NCBI GenBank assembly: GCA_039679385.1
Contig: JBDKVB010000067.1
Span: 62,001 to 126,000 of the forward strand
Length of the DNA: 64,000 bases
Reading direction: 5' to 3'
Source of the DNA: Armatimonadia bacterium
GTDB taxonomy: Bacteria > Armatimonadota > Zipacnadia > Zipacnadales > JABUFB01
Program-made: the position numbers and the translations under genes
Shown: positions 49,785 to 58,761 of the stretch, piece after piece
Numbering within the stretch: the first letter of the stretch is position 1
Layout of the letters: each line of letters begins with the position of its first letter
The notes under the pieces: generated by a model
What the model was told of the DNA's origin: nothing
The model's database searches: none
Seen by the model: only the letters and a program-made list of their open reading frames with translations

Positions 49785-50912
49785 TCAAGCGCCGTAGCCC
49801 TGAACTGCGAGGGCCTCCTGCAGCGCCGTCAGGAAGAGCGCCACGTTCTGGCGCAAGGAGGTGTAGCCCATCAGGCCGACTCGCCAGACCTTGCCCTTGA
49901 GTTCGCCGAGCCCGGCTCCGATCTCCAGGCTATACTCGCGGAGGAGATACTGCCGGACGGCTGCCTCGTCAATGCCCTCGGGGACCTTCACCGCGTTGAG
50001 TGACCACAGGGAGTACTGCTCCTCGGGCCACAGGCCGAGACCCATCTTCGCCAGCCCGGCCACCAGGAGATCATGGTTGGCCTTGTGACGTGCCCAGCGC
50101 GCCTCCAGCCCTTCCTCCAGGATCAGTTTGAGCCCCTCGCGGAGGCTGTAGATCATGTTCACAGGAGCCGTGTGGTGATAGGTGCGGTCCTGGCCCCAGT
50201 ACTTGCTGACCATGGTCATGTCCAGGTACCAGTTGGCGACCTTGGTCTTGCGGCCCAGAATACACTCCATCGCCCGCGGCGAGAAAGACACCGGAGCCAA
50301 TCCCGGCGGCACTCCAAGGCACTTCTGGGTGCCGGAGTAGCAGGCGTCGATCCGCCACTCGTCGACACGCACCGGGTGTCCGCCCAGCGAAGTCACTGTG
50401 TCAACGAGGAAGAAGGCGCCGGCGTCGTGCACGATCCGTGAGACTTCCTCGAGCGGCTGCAGGACGCCCGTGGAGGTCTCGGCATGGACGATGCCGACCA
50501 CCTTCGGGTGCTCGCGCTCCACGGCCTCAGCGATGGCCTGGACGGGGATTGCCTCGCCCCAGGGAGCCTCGACCGTCGAGACCTGCGCACCATACCGGCC
50601 TGCCACGTCGGCCATGCGCTGTCCGAAGACGCCGTTGATGCACACCAGGACGCGGTCGCCGGGCTCAACGAGATTGCACACGCAGGCTTCCATACCGGCG
50701 CTGCCGGTTCCCGATACCGGGATGGTCAGCTCGTTCTTGGTGAGCATGACCTCGCGCTGCATCGCCTTGGTCTCTTCCATGAGGGCGACGAAGTCGGGGT
50801 CCAGGTGGCCGATGCAGGGCAGAGCCATTGCCTGCAGGATCCGTGGGTGAACGTTGCTCGGGCCAGGGCCCATGAGCAGGCGCGGGGTCGGTGAAAGTTG
50901 CTGGTATGCCAT
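49785..50912 (-). CDS. Class V aminotransferase (alanine/serine-glyoxylate aminotransferase)
   Basis: The 375-residue PLP enzyme starts LLMGPGPSNVHPRILQAM. It has the PLP phosphate-cup and Asp segments (FFLVDTVTSLGG) and the catalytic Lys197 in YSGTQKCLGVPPG. HTAPVNMIYSLREGL and WRVGLMGYTS are also family motifs. It would convert glyoxylate to glycine with alanine or serine as donor. The gene lies directly upstream of the glycolate dehydrogenase genes on the same strand, which supports a glycolate to glyoxylate to glycine pathway. The ATG at 50912 follows GGAGGTC; the longer frame upstream is unlikely. Confidence 0.92.
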   Translation of the reverse strand: MAYQQLSPTPRLLMGPGPSNVHPRILQAMALPCIGHLDPDFVALMEETKAMQREVMLTKNELTIPVSGTGSAGMEACVCNLVEPGDRVLVCINGVFGQRMADVAGRYGAQVSTVEAPWGEAIPVQAIAEAVEREHPKVVGIVHAETSTGVLQPLEEVSRIVHDAGAFFLVDTVTSLGGHPVRVDEWRIDACYSGTQKCLGVPPGLAPVSFSPRAMECILGRKTKVANWYLDMTMVSKYWGQDRTYHHTAPVNMIYSLREGLKLILEEGLEARWARHKANHDLLVAGLAKMGLGLWPEEQYSLWSLNAVKVPEGIDEAAVRQYLLREYSLEIGAGLGELKGKVWRVGLMGYTSLRQNVALFLTALQEALAVQGYGA

Positions 50913-50986
50913 TGGCGCAGACCTCCAGACACGGTGCTCGCCCTTGGGACGAGACCGTGGATGCATGCCAGGTTCGGGATAGGTAC

Positions 50987-51154
50987 TCAGGACTGGGTCT
51001 TCATGGCAAAGAAGATGAGCAGGCCGAACACGACACCGGTGCCGGCCCCCAACCGCTGAGCCATCTCAGGGTCAGCCACCGAGAACTGCTCTCCCAGCGT
51101 CCAGCCCACGGCACCCAGAGCGATGATCACAGCCAGCGCGAGGAAGCCCTTCAA
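50987..51154 (-). CDS. Small two-helix membrane protein (55 residues)
   Basis: This unannotated small frame encodes 55 residues: a start helix (KGFLALAVIIALGAVGW), a polar loop (TLGEQFSVADPEMAQ) and a second helix (GTGVVFGLLIFFAM), ending KTQS. It begins at TTG, with GAGGCGGTGG just upstream, and ends in TGA. It lies immediately upstream of the aminotransferase gene. The two-helix hairpin topology and the good ribosome-binding site argue that it is real. Function unknown; I saw no homologous family. Confidence 0.5.
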   Translation of the reverse strand: MKGFLALAVIIALGAVGWTLGEQFSVADPEMAQRLGAGTGVVFGLLIFFAMKTQS

Positions 51155-51209
51155 GTGTCCACCGCCTCTGTCAGAGGGTACTGGCGTCTGTTCCCGGGTC
51201 GGCGGCGGT

Positions 51210-52475
51210 CTACCCCACTCCGGTCTCGGTAGCCGTTGCCTGCCCGGCGTCGTCGACCCGCTTCTTCAGCGCCTCGGCTCGATCCTTGAGGTGCTGCACT
51301 TCCACGCTGATCGCAGCCAGTCGCACCAGCGGCGTGCCGGAGGAGTCAGACATCTGGGCGTCGAGGTAACCCCACTCCTTCTGGATTTCCTCGAGCTCGC
51401 CCTTCAGGCTGTCCTTCGCCGCAGACGTCGGCAGCGCAGCCCAGGACTTCCAGGCCAGCGCGATCACACTCATGGTGTCATCCAGCGGGTCGCTGACGTC
51501 CGGAAGGTCGATCGGGTAGCCGACGGTGCGCCAGGTCGAGACGCCCTTGGCGTCCGTCACGGAGAGCATCAGCGTAGCGGGTCCACAGCGCCTCACCTTG
51601 TAGGGCACATAGACCTGCTCGCGGCCATGATTGGGGATGTCCTTCTTGACGGTGCCGAAGTAGTGACTGCGGCGGTCACGCCCGAGCACTACCACGTTCA
51701 CTTTGGCCGCCGCGGGTTGATCGCTTGTGTTGTACACGGTAGCCATCGCCAGGTTGTCGCCTTGCAGCCGGTTGCCAAGATCGTCGACCTGGGCAGTCAA
51801 GCCGGGAGTGCCGAAGACCATCTCGCCGAAAGCCTGGGGCTCGTGGAAGCCTCGCTCGTGTCGGCACCAGGTGCTCAACTCGGCCACACGCACGGCGTTG
51901 CGGCACACCGTCAGGTTCCACTTTTCCCCCGCAATCGGCGGCACGCCCTTGTCGAAGGGAAGCTCGATCTCAACCGACCAGCCGGTGGCGGTTACGGCAG
52001 CCACGGCGTTCCACTCGAAGTTCTCGGCCACGTCGTGGTCATACTCATCCAGCTTGGTGCCCAGGGGGTTGATGGCCAGGTGGGCGTAGTGCTGCCGGCT
52101 GCCCTCGGTATCGATGAAGACCTCGAGGCAGTCGTCCTCGGTCACCTTGCCGTCCCGTTTCGTGACGTTGGCAACCAGTGCCGAGGGGTTATCGTCGTCC
52201 ATCTGGGCCCCGAGGTAGAGAGCCTGCTCCGTGTGCATCACGTAGACGTGGGTTGGGAAGCGCGGCATCGCCTTCGCACCGAGCAGCACGAAGTCGGACA
52301 ACCGTCCGGCCCCTGCCCACTCCGTCGCATCAAGGCGTCCATCAAGCTGCGGCGCCTGGGATACCCGCGGGCAGAAGGCCACGGGCAGCTTGACCGCAGT
52401 AGTGGTGTCGGTCGCTGCGAGGGCCATGGTGCAACACAGTAGGAGCGCCGGTTTCAACAGGCGAAGAGTGGTCAC
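51210..52475 (-). CDS. Exported CBM9-like (DOMON) carbohydrate-binding protein
   Basis: The 421-residue product starts at GTG nine bases after GGAGGGGG and has a signal peptide (cut near ALA-ATDT). Residues about 30-230 match CBM9-like/DOMON domains: PQLDGRLDATEWAGAG, THVYVMHTEQALYLGAQM, EDDCLEVFIDTEGSRQ, and WSVEIELPFDKG. The rest has a beta-sandwich (NTSDQPAAAKVNVVVL) and an alpha-helical coiled tail (KGELEEIQKEWGYLD, VEVQHLKDRAEALKKRVDD). CBM9-like modules bind sugar chain ends, and DOMON relatives bind heme or sugar. It is probably a periplasmic or surface binding protein. A -10 box lies upstream. Confidence 0.75.
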   Translation of the reverse strand: MTTLRLLKPALLLCCTMALAATDTTTAVKLPVAFCPRVSQAPQLDGRLDATEWAGAGRLSDFVLLGAKAMPRFPTHVYVMHTEQALYLGAQMDDDNPSALVANVTKRDGKVTEDDCLEVFIDTEGSRQHYAHLAINPLGTKLDEYDHDVAENFEWNAVAAVTATGWSVEIELPFDKGVPPIAGEKWNLTVCRNAVRVAELSTWCRHERGFHEPQAFGEMVFGTPGLTAQVDDLGNRLQGDNLAMATVYNTSDQPAAAKVNVVVLGRDRRSHYFGTVKKDIPNHGREQVYVPYKVRRCGPATLMLSVTDAKGVSTWRTVGYPIDLPDVSDPLDDTMSVIALAWKSWAALPTSAAKDSLKGELEEIQKEWGYLDAQMSDSSGTPLVRLAAISVEVQHLKDRAEALKKRVDDAGQATATETGVG

Positions 52476-52588
52476 AGGGGATCCCCCTCCGGGAGGTTCA
52501 ACTGAGGCCTGGAGCCAACCCACACGCGCCGAAGGACCAGCGCATCACCGCCCCGGACTACCAGGCAGATTCGACGCCAAACGCGGCG

Positions 52589-52616
52589 ATTATAGCACGT
52601 TTGCCGAGCATGAGAA
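52589..52616 (-). promoter_or_regulatory. Possible promoter of the CBM9-like gene
   Basis: On the minus strand TATAAT (52594-52589) is preceded by a poor -35 match TTCTCA (52616-52611) with a 16-base spacer, about 114 bases before the start codon. Confidence 0.4.
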
Positions 52617-52745
52617 AGCACCCGGCAGGAGTTGGGCGGACACGTGATGAAGGTTGGAGGCGATGGCTTCGTGCGCCGTACCGACTCGCTTCAGCCTGCC
52701 AGGTCGGCGGTTCGCACCCTTACAGTAACCCCCGAGGAGGCTACC

Positions 52746-53423
52746 ATGTTCCGCAGAGCCTGGCTCCTGCTGACTGTCATCGTACTGGTATCACTGATGA
52801 GCGGCTGTCCGCGGACGACTACGGAGACCCCGCAACCCGCGCAGAACAGCGCTGAGGTCATCCAGGGCACTGCTTCCCCTGCCGGGGAGTCCCCTGAAGT
52901 CCAGAACGCTGAGCCGGCTCCTGCCGACGTGGTGACAGATCAGCCGGCCGGTGGCTCCACGAACGAAAAGCCGGCCACGAAGGCCTCCTCCGTCACTGAC
53001 TGGAAAACCTACACCGGCGCCTGGTTCAAGGTGCGGTACCCGGCGAGCTTCGAGGTCGTGGCTCGCGAGGAGAGCTCGACTTCCAGCGAAGGGAACGACG
53101 GCGTGTCCTTCGTCTCGCCTGACGGGTCGATCGAGTTCTACGTGTTCTCGCCCCAGTGGTCGGGAGAGTCACAGTGGATTCACGCAAAGGAGGGCGAGGC
53201 CAAGACCGAGAGCAGCACAGAGGCCGAAGGCTCGCAGACGACGACCTGGGTCACCCTTGCCGGACCCGACGGCGCCTATGAGCGATCCTACGCCGATACC
53301 TTCGACTCCACTCTCAACACACGGCATATCTTCGGCTTCCGCTACCCGAGCAAGGCCGCCTACGGCGAGTGGAAGGAGATCTACGTGAAGTTCAAGCAGT
53401 CCCTGGAGCAGTTCGCCGACTGA
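52746..53423 (+). CDS. Lipoprotein of unknown function
   Basis: The 225-residue product is a lipoprotein (VSLMSGC, Cys21). A Thr/Pro/Glu-rich linker (about 22-85) precedes a compact beta-rich domain (about 88-225): TYTGAWFKVRYPASFEVVA, GVSFVSPDGSIEFYVFSP, ERSYADTFDSTLNTRHIFGF, YGEWKEIYVKFKQSLEQFA. The domain resembles PsbP-like or DUF-type single-domain proteins that begin with a YPxxF motif. I cannot name it further. The ATG follows GAGGAGG. It is transcribed divergently from the CBM9-like gene. Confidence 0.65.
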   Translation: MFRRAWLLLTVIVLVSLMSGCPRTTTETPQPAQNSAEVIQGTASPAGESPEVQNAEPAPADVVTDQPAGGSTNEKPATKASSVTDWKTYTGAWFKVRYPASFEVVAREESSTSSEGNDGVSFVSPDGSIEFYVFSPQWSGESQWIHAKEGEAKTESSTEAEGSQTTTWVTLAGPDGAYERSYADTFDSTLNTRHIFGFRYPSKAAYGEWKEIYVKFKQSLEQFAD

Positions 53424-53450
53424 CGCCGACCTCCAGTCCCGAAGGTGTGC

Positions 53451-56054
53451 CTACCGGCGCTGCGCTACCTTCCGGTAGTAGGGAGCCTCATCGTCCGGAA
53501 GGGCGATGCGCAGGTCGAAGGGCTCATGATGCACCGCATCGAGCGCCTGCACCTCACTGACGGTCATCGAGCGCTGGGGCCTGATCGCAAAGCGCACGTA
53601 GCGGGCCTGCACGGGCTTCTCAGGTGCCAACTCGTACAGGTACCCCGTCGCCGTCTCCTCGTCGGGCATCATTTGGTTGATAGGGATGTCCTTGCGCCGA
53701 AGGTTCAGCGCGAAGAACCCCTGACTTGCGTACTGCTCGCCATCGGTGGAGGTGAATACCTGCACCGTGTCCTTCACCTGGCCCTTGAGGGCGTCCCACC
53801 ACGGATACCCGGCGCTCACGTGGATCCGGAAGGCCGCGCAGCTCTGCACAGAGCCCAGGTCGACCGTCACATCGGGCGTCTGGCCCTTCTCCCAGATCGC
53901 GGCACAACTGGGGCCGATGCCACCGGCATAGGGTGCTCCGACCACGCCGTCCGTCAGCCGCGTCAGGTCAGGATCCTTGGCTCCCCAGCGTTCGCCGGAG
54001 GGCACCGTGCAGGTGTAGGGCTTGCCCTCGGCCAGGTTCCTGCCGTAGGTGGCCCAGTCGTAGCGCCACGGTACTCCGCCCGCCTCCACGCCGTCTGAGT
54101 AACCATAGTGCGTGTCCGGGGTGGCCTCTTTCCGGGCGATCCGCAGCCAGTTCACGACCGGATGATCGACCCCGCCGACGTTGAGGGTGTAGCGGTAGGG
54201 GACCTGCGTGACAAGCTCCGTATGACTGCGCTCAACCAGAGAGTAGTCGGCCTGACGCTCGCTCCAGTTGAAGGTGACTTCCAGCGGCTTGAAGCCGGGG
54301 TCGGCCACCTTGTGGTTCACTTCCATCCGCACGGAATAGAGGCTGCAGCACTCAGGTCCGGCTGCCGAGCTGTTCAGCAGGTACTTGAACAGGACCGACC
54401 GTGTTCCCGCAGGTACCGGCTCCACCGTCTCGTAGCGCAACACGTCCCAGGGCGGCTTCGTGTCCGTGAGCGAGTAGGTCTTTGTCCAGGTTTCGCCTCC
54501 GTCGAAGGAATGAAGCAGATCGACATGGGAGCGCGGAGCACGGTTGTAGAAGCGACCGCCGTAGGTGACCCGGGTGATGTCAGCCGGAGCATCGACGCGG
54601 AACACCACGTAGGCGTCCTCCATGGCCTCCTGGGCATGCATCGGCCCCATGTAGCCGGGGTGCCTGGCCTCGCTGACCATGTTGTGCTCCTCCACCACAT
54701 AGGGCTTGTAGCTGGTCCCCCGCAGATCGGGCCAGACAACGATGGATTCCGTTGGATCACCGGCGCCCACGTAGATGGTGTTTCTACCCAGCAAGAGCTG
54801 TGGCTGCGTCTTCGAGTTCAGCATCGTGTTCGTCTCGAAGGAGATCTGCGTCAGTCGCGCGTCGGAGGCAGCCTTGCGTCCCAGCAAGGTGCAGCGGACC
54901 AGGACCTCATACGCCCCGCTCACTTCTGCCACCAGCTTCAGATCGACCTTGTTCTCCCCGGTGGCGCTGCTCTTCCAGACCGGGCTCCAGGTGAGGCCGT
55001 TGGTAGTGCTGATGGCCAGGTCTGCCTGGTCGTCCTCGGTGGCACGCTGGAGGGTAGCGCGGATGGTCAGGGCGGTGATCACGTTGGCGCCCTCGACCTT
55101 GAAGACGATCTCCCCGGGCTCCTGGGGCTTGGCAGGCTGCACGCCGGAGGGCTCGACCGCGACCATGCCCTGCAGTGACTGTGCGGACCGCAGCACGCCC
55201 GCCGGGGTCAGGTTCGGCGTGAAAGCCCGCACACCGTTCCCCCGCAGGTGGTAGCGCCGGTTCACCGCTTCCGGGTCCTTGCCCCCATTGGGCACGTAGT
55301 ATTCCGGCCCATCACCCAGCGAGCGGTAAGTGCGTGTGTAGACCTCACCGTCACGCAGGTTGAGGATGTAGCGGTGACCGCGGTCCCAGTCATAGTAGTA
55401 GTAGCGGTACTTGAGGCCGTTGGGGTTGAAGCAGCGGTACTCCTGGTCGAGGTCACGGGCGGTGTCTGCGCCGGTCAGGTACCCCTTGGCGCTGGTGGCG
55501 GTCAGGCAATGATAGCGGGCGATGTGCCCCTTCTCGACCTTGCCGCCCGAGGCAGCGCAGGCACCTTCTTTGCCGATGTCCTGCACCCCGGCGATCGTCT
55601 TGCCGTCACAGAGCGTGTACAGCGCCGAGAGGCTGTTATCGTACATGTGCCAGGCACCGTCGTACTCAACCTCCGGCACGGTGTGAAGGCTGATGTCCCA
55701 GTACTTGGTGCCGAAGCCCATCGCGTCCCAGATCGAGCAGTTGATCCCGGCGATGGTGCTGCACATGGTGTACCCGTAGTCGTTGAACTGGCGGATCGGG
55801 TCCGTGCAGGCCAGGCCGTGCAGTTGTATGGGAGCGGTCTGGCGCCGGGCGAGGTGGTTCCAGTACCACAGTGCCCAGCACTTGTCGGCCGGCGCCTCCC
55901 AGCGGCCGGTGATGCTGCGGATCATGCTGTCCATGTCGGAGTAGTCCGGTGAGGCGTCCGTCACGACCCTGAGGTTGCAGACTTGCGCAGGGGCAACCAC
56001 GGCTGCCCCCAGTGCCAGTCCGGCAATCACGACCATCGTCACCGCGATCCTCAT
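53451..56054 (-). CDS. Secreted transglutaminase-like protein with discoidin domain
   Basis: The 867-residue product has a signal peptide (cut near APA-QVCN). The N-terminal region resembles a transglutaminase/cysteine-protease fold with a Cys-His-Asp order: Cys98 in GYTMCSTIAG, His124 in SLHTVPEVEYDG, Asp139 in WHMYDNSLS. Middle regions are beta-sandwich. The C terminus (about 700-835) looks like a F5/8 type C (discoidin) sugar-binding domain: VTVDLGSVQSCAAFRIHVS and ARYVRFAIR. It may cut or crosslink peptide amides near a bound glycan. It precedes the gene at 56094 in direction of transcription (same strand, 39-base gap). Confidence 0.65.
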   Translation of the reverse strand: MRIAVTMVVIAGLALGAAVVAPAQVCNLRVVTDASPDYSDMDSMIRSITGRWEAPADKCWALWYWNHLARRQTAPIQLHGLACTDPIRQFNDYGYTMCSTIAGINCSIWDAMGFGTKYWDISLHTVPEVEYDGAWHMYDNSLSALYTLCDGKTIAGVQDIGKEGACAASGGKVEKGHIARYHCLTATSAKGYLTGADTARDLDQEYRCFNPNGLKYRYYYYDWDRGHRYILNLRDGEVYTRTYRSLGDGPEYYVPNGGKDPEAVNRRYHLRGNGVRAFTPNLTPAGVLRSAQSLQGMVAVEPSGVQPAKPQEPGEIVFKVEGANVITALTIRATLQRATEDDQADLAISTTNGLTWSPVWKSSATGENKVDLKLVAEVSGAYEVLVRCTLLGRKAASDARLTQISFETNTMLNSKTQPQLLLGRNTIYVGAGDPTESIVVWPDLRGTSYKPYVVEEHNMVSEARHPGYMGPMHAQEAMEDAYVVFRVDAPADITRVTYGGRFYNRAPRSHVDLLHSFDGGETWTKTYSLTDTKPPWDVLRYETVEPVPAGTRSVLFKYLLNSSAAGPECCSLYSVRMEVNHKVADPGFKPLEVTFNWSERQADYSLVERSHTELVTQVPYRYTLNVGGVDHPVVNWLRIARKEATPDTHYGYSDGVEAGGVPWRYDWATYGRNLAEGKPYTCTVPSGERWGAKDPDLTRLTDGVVGAPYAGGIGPSCAAIWEKGQTPDVTVDLGSVQSCAAFRIHVSAGYPWWDALKGQVKDTVQVFTSTDGEQYASQGFFALNLRRKDIPINQMMPDEETATGYLYELAPEKPVQARYVRFAIRPQRSMTVSEVQALDAVHHEPFDLRIALPDDEAPYYRKVAQRR

Positions 56055-56093
56055 GGCCCCGCCCTCCTACGCGCATCCCGGTCGGTTGTCTCA

Positions 56094-58496
56094 CTACTCC
56101 TTGCGCTCGGCCCTCACCAGTAGGTCATCGGCGACCGCAGGCAGATCGAAGCGCATCTTCAGGGTCTGCGCGTCCACCTGGGTCTCGCTGCTGCTGGTCA
56201 CGTCACCCGTCAGAGTGTCGACAAAGTCCACTTTCCACGTCCCGGCAGACATGCCGAGAACGCTGACGGCAGCGCCGGTCTTGGGGTCCTTGATCTCACT
56301 GCGATCCTCGGGGCCAAGGGCAGCCGGGTCGTGTACATAGAAGAACCCCAGGCGGTCGCTGGCCATGCCGGTGGCTCGCAAGGCATCGGCGCCCTCCACG
56401 AACACGTTGCGCAATCGCAGGTACTGGCCCCGGCGGTCATACCCGGCGAAGAGCTTCTGGAGCGGCTTCTGATACCGGAACAGCTTGTACTGCTCCCACT
56501 CCTGCGGGTACCAGAACATGCTGGAGGCGGCTGTGGGCATCACCGCCGAGGTCCAGAGTCCGACCCGGAAGCGATTGCGCCAGTCTGCGGGCTTCAGGCC
56601 CCGTATCTCCGCGGTCTTGGGGCCGTACTCGATGAACACAAAGGGCTTCTTGAAGAGCGCCTCGAAGTTGTTGCCTGGATTGACCTTCCCCGAGTAGGAC
56701 TGCAGCATCCCCATATCGCTGCGGCCGTCCTTCTTGTTGTCCCAGTAGGCGTCGGACTGCACGACCTCCATCTCCGGCAGCGTCCAGAGCTCGTTGCCGA
56801 AGCTCCAGAACAGACAGATGTGCGTCTGGATGATGTGCTTCCACGGGTCGGTGGCCTTGAGGTACTTGGCCATCTCCTGGTGCCAGGCCGCCACCGCCTG
56901 GGTATCGTAGTTCTCGACCAGGTCGACCTCGTTCCACAGGTCCCAGGACATGATGTTCCGGCTGTAGCCCCAGCGAGCGATGATGTAGCGGTACCGGTTG
57001 CGGAAGTCGCGCTTCACGTCGGGACTGGTGAAGAACTGGGCCGGACTGGCGACATATCCCCCATTGCGGGTGTTCCAGGGGCTGTAGGTCCACTCTTCGT
57101 CGAACTTGTCGCGCCGGGCCTGACCGTGGCTGTTGAAGGTGATCTCCAGGTACAGGTCGTACTGGCGCGCCAGGTTCACGCAGTAGTCCAGGCGCCAGGC
57201 GTTATACAGGTTGTAGCGTCCCACGCCATCGAAGCGCGAGTGGTACTGGTCGCTCCACTCGATGCCTCCCCACCAAGCGCACATCCACGTTCGCACGAAG
57301 TTGAGCCCCTCCTCGTGGAAGCGCTTGAAGAAGAGGTCGAAGTCGTAGGTGCCCTTCTGGTTGGTCGCGTCATCCCCACCATCGCGCATATTGATCCCGA
57401 TGGGCCAGTACCAGTCACCGTTCTCGAACTCGAAGTACTGTGGGTCCTTGGTGCTGACGCGGACATACCCCTGGGGCTTCACCGGCACTGTCGCAGTGAA
57501 CTTCGCCGGCGTGGAAGTGGCCTTGCCCCGGGCGTCCGTGATAGTCACCCAGTAGCGGTACTCGCCCGCCTCTTTGGCCGCAAAGCGGACCTTCCAGCAA
57601 GGCTTGCCCACCGGCGTCAGGCGCTCATAGCCCTCGGGTGTCTGCCCGCGCTCGTACTCCTGATAGCAGAATCCGGGGACCGTGATCTCCGCACCGGAGG
57701 GAGCCACGAAGTGCCCCTCGACGTCCACAATCTCAGGGTCGAAGGGGTTCTCGTACTGGGCATCCAGTGGGAAGGTCAGCTCGAACTTCTCATAGATGGG
57801 GACGGAGGAGGCACTGGCCAGGATCGTCAGTGGCCTGTTCGCAGCGGGCTTGTCGGCGACGAGCTTGCCCAGCGGAGACTGTCTGCCACTGAGCGTCACG
57901 TTGTCGAGGTAGACGACGCCCTCCCAGGGCTTCTTCCCGAAGAACCGCAGGCCGAACTCCCGGGGGCGGTGGAGAGCGTTGAGATCCCATAGATGCTTGT
58001 GGCCGCCAGGCTGCCAGATCGTCGATGTGGGCGAGATATCGAGGTCGAAGTGCTGCCAGCTATCGCCACGGAGCTTGACGGTCCGCTTCAGGGTCCGCGG
58101 ATCCTTGAGCAGCGGCGTCTGGTACCAGTAGTAGCTGCGGTCCTTGAGGTAGATCCAGCAGTCGAAGGCGTCGCCAAGCTGCGCGGCGCTTGCAGGCACC
58201 CACAGATCGAAGGACAGTCGCGTGTAGCCCTTCCAGTCCTGCCAGGGCAGGTAGGTGCACCCGAAACCCGCCGGAAGTGTGCCGTAGACCTTCAGGGACC
58301 GTGTGCCGGATTGCGCCTTCTCGTCGGTCACCCGCACGTTCTGTGCCGACCCGTCGAGCGGCGAGACCGTCCACTGCTCGTTGAGCGGCGAGTCGGGGTC
58401 CTCGAAACCCCAGGTGAGGTCGTCGACGCCGGCAGCACCGGCAACGGCCACGCAGGCCAAGAGCGCAAGGCAGGCGAGTCTCGAGCAGAGGGGCAT
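56094..58496 (-). CDS. DUF5060 / GH5-like glycoside hydrolase
   Basis: The 800-residue product has a signal peptide (cut near AGAAG-VDD). N-terminal beta-sandwiches (a CBM-like domain about 25-215 and a DUF5060-like domain about 230-350) precede a TIM barrel (about 365-710) with GH5/clan A features: FVRTWMCAWWGG, SWDLWNEVDLVE (acid/base Glu at about 521) and FVFIEYGPKT (nucleophile Glu at about 622). A C-terminal beta-domain follows. Clan A enzymes hydrolyse beta-glucans, mannans or xylans by retention. The ATG at 58496 follows GGGAGG. It is followed on the same strand by the transglutaminase-like gene, probably in one transcript. Confidence 0.82.
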   Translation of the reverse strand: MPLCSRLACLALLACVAVAGAAGVDDLTWGFEDPDSPLNEQWTVSPLDGSAQNVRVTDEKAQSGTRSLKVYGTLPAGFGCTYLPWQDWKGYTRLSFDLWVPASAAQLGDAFDCWIYLKDRSYYWYQTPLLKDPRTLKRTVKLRGDSWQHFDLDISPTSTIWQPGGHKHLWDLNALHRPREFGLRFFGKKPWEGVVYLDNVTLSGRQSPLGKLVADKPAANRPLTILASASSVPIYEKFELTFPLDAQYENPFDPEIVDVEGHFVAPSGAEITVPGFCYQEYERGQTPEGYERLTPVGKPCWKVRFAAKEAGEYRYWVTITDARGKATSTPAKFTATVPVKPQGYVRVSTKDPQYFEFENGDWYWPIGINMRDGGDDATNQKGTYDFDLFFKRFHEEGLNFVRTWMCAWWGGIEWSDQYHSRFDGVGRYNLYNAWRLDYCVNLARQYDLYLEITFNSHGQARRDKFDEEWTYSPWNTRNGGYVASPAQFFTSPDVKRDFRNRYRYIIARWGYSRNIMSWDLWNEVDLVENYDTQAVAAWHQEMAKYLKATDPWKHIIQTHICLFWSFGNELWTLPEMEVVQSDAYWDNKKDGRSDMGMLQSYSGKVNPGNNFEALFKKPFVFIEYGPKTAEIRGLKPADWRNRFRVGLWTSAVMPTAASSMFWYPQEWEQYKLFRYQKPLQKLFAGYDRRGQYLRLRNVFVEGADALRATGMASDRLGFFYVHDPAALGPEDRSEIKDPKTGAAVSVLGMSAGTWKVDFVDTLTGDVTSSSETQVDAQTLKMRFDLPAVADDLLVRAERKE

Positions 58497-58622
58497 GTAG
58501 GGGCCTCCCGACCTAGTTTCGTCCGCACGCAGCCACCCCTCGCGCACACTCTTGCATAAGGACAACCAGCCCTCTGAAAGGTTCAAGGCAAGAGCGGCTG
58601 CCACAGAGTGGCTGACGGTCTA

Positions 58623-58650
58623 TTGACACGCGGGCGCGAACTACTATAAT
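58623..58650 (+). promoter_or_regulatory. Promoter of the blaI-like operon
   Basis: TTGACA (58623-58628), 16 bases and the consensus TATAAT (58645-58650) form one of the strongest promoters in the window. Confidence 0.85.
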
Positions 58651-58657
58651 AAGTAGT
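58640..58657 (+). promoter_or_regulatory. Putative BlaI/MecI-type operator
   Basis: The dyad ACTACTATAATAAGTAGT has 6-bp arms (ACTACT and AGTAGT) and a 6-base centre. It resembles the TACTAC/GTAGTA dyad of bla and mec operators and overlaps the -10 box, so binding of the BlaI-like repressor just downstream would block transcription. Confidence 0.7.
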
Positions 58658-58761
58658 AACTTAACGAAACTTCCGTGCGACTGTGACGTCAGAACCAGTG
58701 ACAGGGGAAACGAGCCGGTCTACGGGCACACCACCACGGACGGCTGCAGGAGATGGGAAGT

